Below are positions 20,500-30,557 of a stretch of DNA of 64,000 nucleotides, piece by piece; positions within the stretch are counted from its first letter, which is position 1; the number at the start of each line of letters is the position of its first letter. Location: positions 191,001-255,000 of the forward strand of contig BPQB01000026.1 of NCBI GenBank assembly GCA_019973155.2, in the 5' to 3' direction. The position numbers were made by a program, and so were the translations under genes. Below the pieces are notes generated by a model. The model made no database searches. It had not been told where the DNA came from and saw nothing but the letters and a program-made list of their open reading frames with translations. The stretch comes from Phanerochaete sordida (Eukaryota > Basidiomycota > Agaricomycetes > Polyporales > Phanerochaetaceae).

Positions 20500-23138
20500 C
20501 TAGTCGAGCTCAATGACCTCTACTGCATCGTCGTCCTCGATCACCTCGTCTTTCGTTTCGAGCAGCAGGATCCCGTCTTCGTCAAGCTTTCGCTTCTTGC
20601 TGGGCGTTACCGGCACGGTGACGCTTGCGGGCAGTGCGTTCGAGGCGTCGACGGGATTTGGTCGCATCCGCTTCGCCGGAGGCTCCTCGATGACGATGTC
20701 GTCATCGTCGTCCTCGTCCGGCGCAGCACGCTTGAGGCCCGGCGTCTCCTTCGGCTTGACGATGCGCGGTGGTCGTGGTAGCGGGTAGGGCAACATGAGC
20801 GCGTTTCCGTCGATGGGGTGGTTCGGCCTAGAACCGGGTTTGTCAGACAAGCGAAGCCCCGAGGAGCAAAACGCTACTCACGGAAGCTGCCCGATCGCGA
20901 CCTGGATCGTCGCATACTCGCCATCCTCATCTACAATCGAGAGGAACTTCCCCCGGGTCACGCCCATGCTCTCGAGGTCACGATCGAGGTTGTCGTCCCA
21001 GTCCGGATCGCTCAGCACCCGCTGTGCCTCGTACACGCTCACGTCGCGCGGACCTGTGCCGTCGTCTTCGCCATCTCCGTTGCCGATAATACCCTCGACA
21101 ACTTGACGTAATGTGACCTGCGACGGCTCGCAGAGTACCTCAGCGTAGGTGTCCCTGCAGACGCCGCACCTGGGGTTCGGCGCGCTCAGGCTGATGGTGG
21201 ATAACGGTAGCGAAGGACGGAATTGGACGTGCACATTCCGCAGTTTGTTGTATGTTTTTCGGAGGAGGTGCAAGGCTTGCAAGACGACAAGGCCTGCGAT
21301 GATGGCGTTCGTCGTTGCTATCGCGGGGATGATATTTCCGGCCATCTCTGGCGAAAACACACAAGATTAGTTGACTATATGCGCATTTACCGACTGCTAC
21401 ACATACCTTTGACCTCCCATCTGCTTTTACCGGAGATGCCATATGCGGCTGCACGCAAATTCGCTCCAGCTGTGACGAAATCAAGGGTGTCATCGTCATC
21501 CTTGTCAAACGAGATCGTATTCTCGCCACTGCGAAGGCGTGCAGCAAGCCGCTTTGTGCTACGAATCTTTTGGTTCAGCTTCTTCAACAACATTGCTAAA
21601 CGGTCTACGTACCTAGCAACAAACAACTCCAAGCTATCCCGCAGCGTCAGAGTCCGCTGGTCTTTCAGACCGGAGCTTGACGCAGCGTTTGAGCCATTCG
21701 TCGACGCTGCGCCGTCCAGCATTTGCTCTGTAGCGGCGCTGCCGCCGGCAGTGTCACCATTCACCAAAGCACCGTCTGCGGGCTGCCTAGACGAGCCGCC
21801 ATTGACCTGGAAGGCACCTCCAGTGTGCTTGTGGTCAATGGAAAAAGATCCGCTCTTGATTCCGTCATACTCTAGTGGGGTAGGCTTTGCACGGTTGCGC
21901 CACATGTCGGCCATGGAAAGGAGGTTATTGATGTCATCGTGGAAGACCTGAGCATTGCTAGTTCGCACGTTATCTCTCAAGCTGAGTGGTCTGCAGGCTC
22001 ACCTTGTTGAAGACTAGTCTAGCCGCTTCGTCGCTTCCAGGATCTGACTGCCTCAGGGCAGCTCGTACTTTCTTGAAGGCTTGTGCTTCTTTCCGCAGCG
22101 TGGCGATTTCCTGTGCTGGCGAAGCATGAGTACCAAACCCGTGATTGCTATCTGAAGACGGAGCTCGACGTACCATTTTCTCCCTGTTTCTCTGCCTCAT
22201 CGAGTTCGCCGCCCGAATCTTCATCCTCGCCAAAGAGTTGACTGTACTGTGTGAGAACGATATTTGCTCCCAAAGTGAGTGCTACTCACGGAATAAGATA
22301 GCTCTTTGCCCACACGATACAGTGTATTGGCTGTGACGGCGTAGAGCGGATAGTGCAGACAGGGAATGTCTTGGGCGTCGGTTTTGGCACGCAGTCGAAG
22401 CATTCGGACTTGTCCTGCGGGCGATGCGCCTTGGGTAAGCGCGCTCCAGACTACGAATCGCGGCGTACCTTCACGATGGGTTGCACCTGTCCCAGATAGC
22501 CAGCAGTCCCGGACTCCATGAGGGGCACGTTCGCGGCCATACACATCTTGTTGACATGTCTCCGCGCATCTATAGTACAGATGAGAATCGGTGAGCACTG
22601 GTGTTATGTGGCGAAACGGTCGTCATTACCTAAGTTGTCGAGCGCGTTCAGGACAAGGTCAAAGGACCTGAACCATGACACGTCAAATTGTGGCTCCTTG
22701 ATGTTGCCGTGGATAGGTTGTATGCGCACGTTGGGGTTGAACGCAGACGCAGTCTTCGCTGCGACCTACGGGGTATCTCAGACGGCGGACAGGAAGCGAC
22801 ATTTATGCGGACGGCGCACCATAGCTTTGCTTTGCTTCACGTCCTTTTTGCGGAACAAGAACTGTCTGTTCAAGTTCGAGAGATCGATAGTGTCCAGGTC
22901 AAGCAGTGTTATATTGCCGAAGCCAGCCAAGACGATGTTCTTCACTACGACAGTGTATCAGCTTACTGGCAAGCGGGCAGTGGCCCGACATCTTTTCCAG
23001 CACATCGTGCTGTGGGTGTGACTCACAAACTTCGCAGCCAATTCCACCAGCACCAACCAACAGCACCTTCACCTCGGGGAGCTTGGCCGCTAACTCTGGT
23101 CCCAGGATTGCGGTCGCATGGCGTGAGCGTCCGGACAT
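20500..23138 (-). CDS. UBA2: SUMO-activating enzyme subunit Uba2
   Basis: Catalytic half of the SUMO E1, which adenylates SUMO and carries it as a thioester before passing it to Ubc9. Some nine or more exons. Start '[16 protein letters not shown]' at 23138, then the nucleotide loop '[14 protein letters not shown]', '[19 protein letters not shown]' and '[17 protein letters not shown]'. Next come '[18 protein letters not shown]', a zinc-type Cys pair '[12 protein letters not shown]', and the active Cys in '[15 protein letters not shown]' (Cys codon at 22355-22357). Later blocks: '[20 protein letters not shown]', '[20 protein letters not shown]' and '[14 protein letters not shown]' (second zinc pair), then the ubiquitin-fold domain. 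The tail has two likely SUMO-interacting motifs (in '[11 protein letters not shown]' and the terminal 'DAVEVIELD') and a nuclear signal 'SKKRKL'. Confidence 0.95.
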
Positions 23139-24367
23139 GGCGAGCCGAATTGGAGCAGTGGCGCTACTAAGGCGCGCTGAAGATGTTCTTAAGGGGCTTG
23201 TCGCTGGCGGCGACGACGAGGACAGGCTGTGCCGCTTCGATAGAGTTGGAACTGGGAAGCGGGGGCTCGGACGCCCGGAGCGTGACAGGACCATGACATG
23301 AAGGCTCGTGACGTAACGCGAGCAATATCACGCTTCCGCGGTCACTTCGTTCCGGAAAGCTTGTAAACAGTCTCTGTGTAGGCACCCTGCGCAAAATGCT
23401 ATCTGGTATCTTTCCGAGTTGCGGCTATGCATATTTGGCATGACTACAGCAGGTGCAGCATGCGGTACGATCCGCAAAAGAAACGGCATCGTAGCATGTA
23501 GTAAGTAATACTGGATCGCTGCAGCGTCACCGTCAGATAGAGCTCAAAGAAACCCACTCCGATAATGTAGGAGCATGTCATGATGTAAACCTCGCAGGTA
23601 TCCCACCGCTTGCTGCTTGCTGCCCCTCAGAGAGCAGTTTTGGTCCTGGAGCGCACAAATTCGTTGTTGTTTCCGCTTTTGGAACGGCTCGGGCGTATTC
23701 CAGCCAGTCCGAGCACAGCTCTCGCTCAAACGCTGCATGGCTTGACGAGGCCTCGAGGGCAGGCGAAGACCGATGAAGAGCGTGTGCAAGACCACTCAAG
23801 TGTAGTCGGATTCCTCAGCTCGTTTATCAGCACACAGGTCGAAAGGTAGATAGCGAGCACCGCTGACACGGGCCGAGCTACAGATCCCGAGTGGCAAGGA
23901 CCCCTCAGGCGATGGCCAGCAGCCTGTAGCACAGCAGAAGGCTTGCATATGATTGCACGCTGCTGAGAACCCTCGAGGGCCTCGATGCTACGCTTCATTT
24001 CATTGCAGGGTGCGCGTGACGTGACCTCAGTGACGCGTGACGATGATCTGGCGGGCAGCCGGGTTGCAGTGTGGTGGTATTGTTCTCCTTTTACCGAATT
24101 CCACGACTGCCTTCTCTCGTATCCTTGCTTTGTGGACGGAACAGCGTACATCAAGACCTCTTCTCCTCAAAATGGGCACCCGGCGCAAGACAATGGACTG
24201 TTGATACAAGTGGCGCGGGTTCATCATCTCCAAGCCTGGGCCGTGTGTCCGATTATGGCGATCTTGAAATGTGGCCGTAGACCGTGCTCGTGTGTGGGCC
24301 ACTCCCTGGACCCTTAAAAGCATTCACTCTCCGTGACAGCCACCCACAACCTCTCTTTCTCGCGACC
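23139..24367. other. Divergent intergenic region between UBA2 and the zinc-finger gene
   Basis: 1.2 kb holding both promoters. Nothing coding recognised; only frames under about 140 codons without domains. Confidence 0.55.
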
Positions 24368-25216
24368 ATGTACCGCAGCCACCACCGCACGCACTCCGCG
24401 TCCTCCTCCTCGACGGCGCGCACTACCACGCCACCGCTCTCCTCGACGTCCGAAGACTCAAATTACGAGGGTCTCGCCTGGTATCAGATAGATTCAGTGC
24501 GACGGTGGAGGGAAAAGGAGGCCGCTGCCCACGCCAATTTCATCGGCGCCCACTCGGCGCCAAAGCCAGACAAAGAACACGGTCACGGCACCCACGACAA
24601 GGACATGGACGACGACGATGAAGACGACGACGACGAGCGCATGTCCCGCCGCCGCCCCTCGTGGGAGGTCGCCGAGTCCGCTCCGCGCGTCGCCCTCTAC
24701 TCCAAGTCGCCCGGTGCGGCACCCAGCCCACGTGCAGCCCGCGCCGGCGCGCACGCGCATCACCACAAGAGCCACGAGCACTCCCGCGCCGCAGAGGCGG
24801 ACCACGGCGGGGACGACGAAGAGATCCGGCGGGGGCCCTGGACGTGCCCCGTGAAGGGCTGTCCGAAGGTGCTCGGCGGCCGCGACCCCAAGACCTGGCT
24901 CCGCCACCTCGACAGCCACTGGTCGCACGTCTACAAGCGCTACACATGCCCGAAGTGCTCCTGCGAGTTCTCCCGCCCCGAGAGCGTCATGCGCCATGCC
25001 GCGTCCAAGGCGTCCTGCGCGGACGTCCGCCCCGTCGAGGTCATCGAGCGCGTCCCGTGCTGGACGAACTCCGCCTACGCCAAGTTCTTCGACGAGTGCT
25101 CGCGCTTCCACCCGCTCTATAAGACGCTGCATCCGGTAATGGAAAAGGCCCGCTGCGGGGAAGCCATCCAGCACCCTCCATGGCCGATCCTGCAGCCGCA
25201 GATCAAGTTCCAGTAA
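24368..25216 (+). CDS. C2H2-type zinc-finger protein
   Basis: Single exon, 282 residues, start 'MYRSHHRTHSAS' chosen as the first ATG of the frame. The N-terminal 150 residues are Ser-rich then strongly acidic (Asp run around residue 80-90), followed by a basic and His-rich linker. Two finger-like units follow: 'WTCPVKGCPKVL' with His pair in 'HLDSHW', and 'YTCPKCSCEFSRPESVMRHA' ending with a Cys instead of a second His ('KASC'). The C-terminal 60 residues are conserved-looking ('AKFFDECSRFHPLYKTLHP'). The fingers suggest a nucleic-acid-binding regulator, but neither target nor family name is clear. Confidence 0.75.
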   Translation: MYRSHHRTHSASSSSTARTTTPPLSSTSEDSNYEGLAWYQIDSVRRWREKEAAAHANFIGAHSAPKPDKEHGHGTHDKDMDDDDEDDDDERMSRRRPSWEVAESAPRVALYSKSPGAAPSPRAARAGAHAHHHKSHEHSRAAEADHGGDDEEIRRGPWTCPVKGCPKVLGGRDPKTWLRHLDSHWSHVYKRYTCPKCSCEFSRPESVMRHAASKASCADVRPVEVIERVPCWTNSAYAKFFDECSRFHPLYKTLHPVMEKARCGEAIQHPPWPILQPQIKFQ

Positions 25217-26180
25217 TAGGTGGAGGTCACTGGGGTCTGGGCCGTACACGCTTTGGGCAGAGGGCAGAGGGGTCCGGGATGCATGGCCGTTCGGTTTCGT
25301 TCACATCTACTTATTTTCATCCTCCATGCCAAACACCACCTTTGCACGCGCTTTCGTAACAAACATGCATAGGCACAACTGTACCATGGGCTATTACATC
25401 AATGAAGGACATGCGCTCGACCTGATCTCGGTGGTGGGTGGCTCACTGCGCAAGCTGCAACGGGCAGATCGTCGCTTTCGTCTCGCACATCATGCATGTC
25501 TCTGAAGCACATACGCCTGCACGTTCACCTACCCTTAGGACGTGTCTATCGCCGAGCTGGGCTCGAGTGTGTGCTGTGCCACTCCTGCCGCCTCATATTG
25601 CGGTGCACGGGGGCTGACAGGGTCGTACGCTTTGAAAGGTGTCGCCAACCGAGACCTCGTGCACCTTTGACCGTGCCGCCCGATGCGTCCAGCTACGTGA
25701 CTCATTCAGAGTCGAGAGCAAAGCCTTTATGTAAATCGAGGTATTGAAGCCTTACTAACAGTGGACTTTACGAGCCCTTCCATGAGGAAGGTGTCCAATG
25801 TTCTGCACGCCGGGGAAGGTGGTACCGTACGGTGCCAACGCAAGCGCGACTCGGATGCTGAAGAACACTCTTACACAATTCACATAAATATTGACCAGCT
25901 CCAGCAGCTCGCCGTAGGTATGCACAGAAATCAACAGATGCTGCACGACTTCCCGTGCCTCGGGCCCCCTTTGAGGCTGTCGAAACGGGCAAAGACGCGG
26001 TCAGCGTGGCTCTTCAGACTTTTGCCGCTGCAGAGCTATCTCTCAGCAGTGGATTTCTTTGTCTTGTATCTTCGGAACGTATGAATTGACGGACGTAGTG
26101 TGGATAGAGGAGATAACGAGTAGTTCATGCATTATTTAGAGCATTCGGGGTTTGGTTTTGATTTGCCCCGCACGGCACTT
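25217..26180. other. Intergenic, no supported gene
   Basis: About 1 kb. A plus-strand frame of 107 codons at 25761-26084 has no recognisable domain and no convincing splice partner, so I do not call it a gene. Confidence 0.45.
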
Positions 26181-26198
26181 CATCAGCAAAATCGCACC
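26181..26198 (+). repeat. Left arm of an 18-base perfect inverted repeat
   Basis: The 18-base sequence CATCAGCAAAATCGCACC. Its exact reverse complement lies at 27674-27691. The bases inside it are rich in TGTTGG-like words. Confidence 0.85.
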
Positions 26199-26726
26199 CT
26201 ATGTTACAGATGTTGCGTAACTTGGGCATGTTGGGCATGTTACGGAATGGTATTGAGACGGTGTTGGAGTGTTGCGGGGACATGTTAGACGTTGTGGATA
26301 CACAACAAATTTCTTCTCACTTTTTATAGTGCCAAATTACTGCTAATACATATCTATTTCGAACGTATATCGCATCTGTTTCCCTCTTGCACAACCAGGA
26401 GGGACCGCGTCACGAACATTGTCAGAAGTCGTGCGCACTTGGGCGTCTATCTTATCGCGGACACATCCGGCGCCAGATCAAAGTATGACGCGTCGCCCGC
26501 TGGGCTTTGCGTCTTGTCCTTTCCCTCCACCTGAAACGTCCCTAAACTGTGCCCCCGCCTTGCCCATCCCCGCGTATCGTTATGCAATGCTGCTCAAGCC
26601 CTCAAGTACTTGGTGAGTGACACGCAGACGCCTGATCTTCGATTCTGCTGGCAGCGGCGCGACACGCAACGACGACCGGGGCCCAAGGCCGCAAGTAGCG
26701 TCCGCCCTGGCGTTCGACTGACATGC

Positions 26727-26733
26727 TATAAAG
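26727..26733 (+). promoter_or_regulatory. TATA box of the small spliced gene
   Basis: TATAAAG about 115 bases upstream of the ATG at 26842. Confidence 0.5.
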
Positions 26734-26841
26734 GATGACGACGTCGCGAACTCCGCGACCTCACGGCAACGCTAGGACCTATGTAGCCGTGCACGCTCGA
26801 CGACACCTGTAGTCGACGGCCAAGGAGAGCGACCCCAGTCA

Positions 26842-27385
26842 ATGTCGATGTTAGGAGCCGCGAGTGCTGACTGCGAGGTGCGTCCCCTACCATACTCATG
26901 ATTGTACATCACCTCAGTCCCTCAGTCCCAGGTCAAATCACACTCTCTACTTGTTCTTCATGGACGTCTTGCCCTGGTAAGTACAAATACGCGATTGACA
27001 TATGTTCTGCTCCGTAGTGCGCGCCATCGAGCTGCACTGCTGCTATGGCAGTGCCCCTCAAGCTCGAGCCAAAGGTGCGTTGACCATTCTTGCCCTCTCT
27101 GGACAGCACCTAATGCAGAGCTTTGTGCAGGCCTTCGGTGACGAACTGGCGCATGGCGTAGTCAATCACGTCAAGCACCTCAAGACGCAAGTTGGCAAGT
27201 TCACTGACGAGCGCTGGAAGGCGATCATCGACGGCGCGAAGGTCACCCGAGAGGGCTTGGATCCACGTTCTCGCGGCAAGCGCAGCATCCAGGCGTCTGC
27301 TCCGCCGCCTGTGGTCGACGCACCATCCTACTCGGGCTCGGATTGGGACTATACGCTCGCGTCTGACTCAGGCGTTGCGAGCTAG
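26842..27385 (+). CDS. Small spliced hypothetical protein inside an inverted repeat
   Basis: Four exons, 26842-26877, 26932-26976, 27018-27074 and 27107-27385, all phase 0 with good GT-AG ends, give 138 residues starting 'MSMLGAASADCE'. The last exon is the convincing part: 'LMQSFVQAFGDELAHGVVNH', 'VGKFTDERWKAIIDGAKV' and an acidic, aromatic tail 'SGSDWDYTLASD'. It looks like a helical cytosolic protein. I do not recognise the family. A TATA box lies upstream. The whole gene sits between two arms of an 18-base inverted repeat, so it could be cargo of a DNA transposon or a host gene the repeats landed beside. Confidence 0.55.
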
Positions 27386-27673
27386 ATGTCTGGTCCTTAT
27401 AGCTGTACATTCCATGTCATAAAGTCGTAGATATTGAATATAATTTCATAATTGTCGCGACATTCCACTTGTGTGAGCCTGTTGTACAGGGCTTGTGAGA
27501 GCATTGGTCAAGTGTATTAAATGCCTTAGAGGTGTTGTGACTCGGTGTTGCACGTCTTATTGCCGTTGCACAACACCTCAGACTTAGCTCCACGCAGGGG
27601 ACATAGGTTGGCGTAACTTCGCGCGTTAGGGTGTTGGGCGCCTTGGTGGACTTGGCCAACACCTCCAACACCA

Positions 27674-27691
27674 GGTGCGATTTTGCTGATG
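27674..27691 (-). repeat. Right arm of the 18-base perfect inverted repeat
   Basis: Exact reverse complement of 26181-26198. Just inside it, facing the left arm, the word GGTGTTGGAGGTGTTGG parallels GGTGTTGGAGTGTTG inside the left arm. Confidence 0.85.
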
Positions 27692-28019
27692 TTTTCGTGT
27701 GCTGGTACGGTGTATAAGCATCTCATAACTTAGTTTTACCGCTGAGGCACAAGCAGCGAGTTCGATCATCCCTGTGTAGGATACTTAGACCTCTGCCATC
27801 GCATCTGAGGGTAGGCTGGCCATCGGCACAGTGGACACGATTGGTAGAAAACACGAAGTACGCCTTATCTCCAAATTGGGAAGCTCATAGCAGCGAAACG
27901 TGGGAGCGCTCCCGCAGGCACGTTTGCTCTGAACGCCGTCGCGGTTGGTAGGTGCCACTCTGAGCCTTTTTGCTAGCAGCTCAGACGTTTACCAGCGATT
28001 TAGGCATAGTACTTTGTCG

Positions 28020-30374
28020 ATGCTGTACCACTATCGAGCCTGTCTGTGCGCCCCGCAGTACCGGCGGCTTGCATCTCGTTCAGTCGTGAACCGTGCGTCC
28101 ACAACGCCACCCTTCCTTCGAAACGATGGCCAGAGAGGCCTTCGTACCTCTCTCGTATATGTACGGCACAATCACACGAAATCGACGAAGCCATCGCTTG
28201 GAGATTCTGGCGATACGGTTTCTGCCTCCTCATTGCAGGCATCCCTGCGCTTTCTTCTTGGCCGCTTCGATGCGGTCCCATCTCCACGCTTGTCCTCGGA
28301 CGCTGATACTCGCGGTGCCCTCGGAGTAGACGCTGCCTGTTCAAACGTGGAACAACCCCGGACTGTTCCCCACCCCTTGCCACGTCTCCAAGAAACCAGC
28401 ACGCCTGGCGACTTTGACAGCCTACGCCTATTTAATCTTGTTGAAAAGGAAGAACTGGCGGATACTAGCGAGCTTGTCTGGCTATCAAAAAAAATACGCG
28501 AGCTTCAGCACCCGGCGAAACCTTTCAGTGCTCGAAAATGGATACAGGACTTTCGGGCAGTCATCGAGCCGTCCAAACGTCATTACGACTCATCCAGCCG
28601 CACCTCTACGGCCTTCGTTGGGCTCGCCGCCCACGCTGCTGCCATGGGATACGACGAGGGAGTCGTCGCCTTAATGGACCACCATTTGGAACGACGCGAA
28701 CCTGATTCTGTGCTGCAAATCGCGTTCGCAGCTCGCAATGCGATGGACCTTCGGTTCACTAAACTCCAAAACCTACGCGCGAATGCAGCAGGCTCTCTAG
28801 TGATACGGGATCTCGGCCCTACTCCGCGCGAAGTGACCACACAGACGTGGACCCACGCGATTGTCGCCTGCGCTATGAAGAAGGCACTTCACCCTTTGCT
28901 GAAAATCGGGGCTGTGCCTATCGGTCCAAGCCACGCCAAATTCATTGCACCTTCCTTCGATGCCCCCTTCATGCAGTACCTTTCATCGGTTGCATCTAGG
29001 TATCACTTAGGAGCGCCGGACTCATTCTTGCTTAACCTACCACAGAGACTTAAGAACCTCGAGCAAGTAGCGATTCCAGCCCCTGCCTTTCGGCGGTTCG
29101 TTACCCGCCTAGAAAGACTTCCTATCCGCCGCCATCTCCTTACCATAGCACAGATTGTCAAGACAGAGCTTCTCCAAGCAGATCCCCTCCTCATCGTTGA
29201 CGGTGCTGACTCTGTCAAAGCCAGGACTCATCTCCGTTTCGTCTTCACCGTCGACCATTGGGCATCCCTGACAATCGCACTTGCTCGCCTCGGGGATGAG
29301 AACGCCCTGGAAACCTTTTGCACCTCGATGCACGAAATCGCTGGTGAGACACCATCGCTTGTCAAGGCTGCGCTCATCGAAGGCTACACTTCGAGCCACC
29401 GATTCGACAAAGCTCGCGCCGCGGCGCAGACGTCCATTTCGAAGTCTACGCCTGAAGCTGCAGTCTACCGGGCGCATATCGAAGCATTGCTGGCTGAGGC
29501 ATCCTACAAGGACACTCTGAAAGCACTGAACCTTTTCGCCGCACATCACACATGTATCAATCAAGATCCTGAGGCATCCTACGAGGGCGCTCTGAAAGCA
29601 CTGGACCTTTTCGCTGCACATCACACATGTATCAATCAAGATCCTGAGGCCGTCTCGGTCTTCAACACAGTGCTCGACTGGCTTGCGCGCCAATCCCGAC
29701 TCGACGAAGCGTACGCCCTCCTGAGTCGCATGCAGGAGAGAGAGCTGCGGCCGGACATCGCATCTTTCAACGCGATCCTCAGACACAGCCATGATTCGCA
29801 CACGATACAAGATGTTCTGCACCGCATGGACAAGCTGGGCGTCGCCGCCGATGCGGAAACGGCGGCCATTCTACTTGTTGCACATCTCTCAGCGGGGGCA
29901 GACGCGTTGGACCTCGTCCGCAGGGCCTTGAACAAGACCGGCACAGAGGTCAGGAGTGCGCTCGCCGTCGATGATGACGCGCAAGATGCTAAGTGGTGGA
30001 CCTGGTGGGAGGTCACGAGCGGTGCGGATCGCAAGACTCTCAAAGCGGCTATGCGAGCGCAGCGGAAGAGGCATAACCATCGTTCCTCCATTTGCAACGA
30101 AATCCTGGGGCGACTGTTAGCCCGCGACGACGATGCTGGGTTCAATGCAGCGTACATTCTTCTCACGCACATGTGGGCGAACAGACATATAGTGCACCCC
30201 ACCCTACGCTCGTCTTCCCTGCTGACACCCGACATGAACTGCAAGAAATGGCGGAACGCGAAAGAGTTGCGGAAAGAGGTCCAAACCCGACGAGTCCCAT
30301 CTCATCTCCAGTCTCTGGTGGACGCGCTCGAATTGCAGCACACAGACATGCCGAGTTGTCGGGAGGTCGACTAG
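28020..30374 (+). CDS. Mitochondrial PPR-like RNA-binding protein
   Basis: Single exon, 784 residues, ATG at 28020. The N-terminus is Arg/Ser/Ala-rich and lacks acids for about 50 residues ('RRLASRSVVNRASTTPPFLR'), a mitochondrial targeting signal. The rest is all-helical. Pentatricopeptide-type helix pairs are visible, most clearly at 'SVFNTVLDWLARQSRLDEAY' followed by 'LLSRMQERELRPDIASFNAI', with weaker units on both sides. Such proteins bind mitochondrial mRNAs for stability or translation. Residues around 494-543 are a 25-residue tandem duplication ('LNLFAAHHTCINQDPE' then 'LDLFAAHHTCINQDPE'). The specific target transcript cannot be inferred. Confidence 0.8.
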   Translation: MLYHYRACLCAPQYRRLASRSVVNRASTTPPFLRNDGQRGLRTSLVYVRHNHTKSTKPSLGDSGDTVSASSLQASLRFLLGRFDAVPSPRLSSDADTRGALGVDAACSNVEQPRTVPHPLPRLQETSTPGDFDSLRLFNLVEKEELADTSELVWLSKKIRELQHPAKPFSARKWIQDFRAVIEPSKRHYDSSSRTSTAFVGLAAHAAAMGYDEGVVALMDHHLERREPDSVLQIAFAARNAMDLRFTKLQNLRANAAGSLVIRDLGPTPREVTTQTWTHAIVACAMKKALHPLLKIGAVPIGPSHAKFIAPSFDAPFMQYLSSVASRYHLGAPDSFLLNLPQRLKNLEQVAIPAPAFRRFVTRLERLPIRRHLLTIAQIVKTELLQADPLLIVDGADSVKARTHLRFVFTVDHWASLTIALARLGDENALETFCTSMHEIAGETPSLVKAALIEGYTSSHRFDKARAAAQTSISKSTPEAAVYRAHIEALLAEASYKDTLKALNLFAAHHTCINQDPEASYEGALKALDLFAAHHTCINQDPEAVSVFNTVLDWLARQSRLDEAYALLSRMQERELRPDIASFNAILRHSHDSHTIQDVLHRMDKLGVAADAETAAILLVAHLSAGADALDLVRRALNKTGTEVRSALAVDDDAQDAKWWTWWEVTSGADRKTLKAAMRAQRKRHNHRSSICNEILGRLLARDDDAGFNAAYILLTHMWANRHIVHPTLRSSSLLTPDMNCKKWRNAKELRKEVQTRRVPSHLQSLVDALELQHTDMPSCREVD
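29499..29648 (+). repeat. 75-base in-frame tandem duplication inside the PPR-like gene
   Basis: Units 29499-29573 and 29574-29648. They differ at five bases, four of which change an amino acid. Confidence 0.95.
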
Positions 30375-30557
30375 AGACTCGCTTTCAGAACGGACCCCCT
30401 TGGATTCTGTCTTTGATATCCCTTGCACTAGTAAAGATCGATTTCGCTTCGCGTAGTCAGCGCTCGGCCTCAGCCTGTACATATGATATTGCCAAACGAC
30501 GCTCAGTATATACACACGACTTGACCACAGATATATCTACCGAGTGGGAAATAATCA

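Noticed and set aside
25761..26084. 107-codon plus-strand frame
   Set aside because: No recognisable motif, and the only internal intron candidate (about 20 bases) is too short to be spliced.
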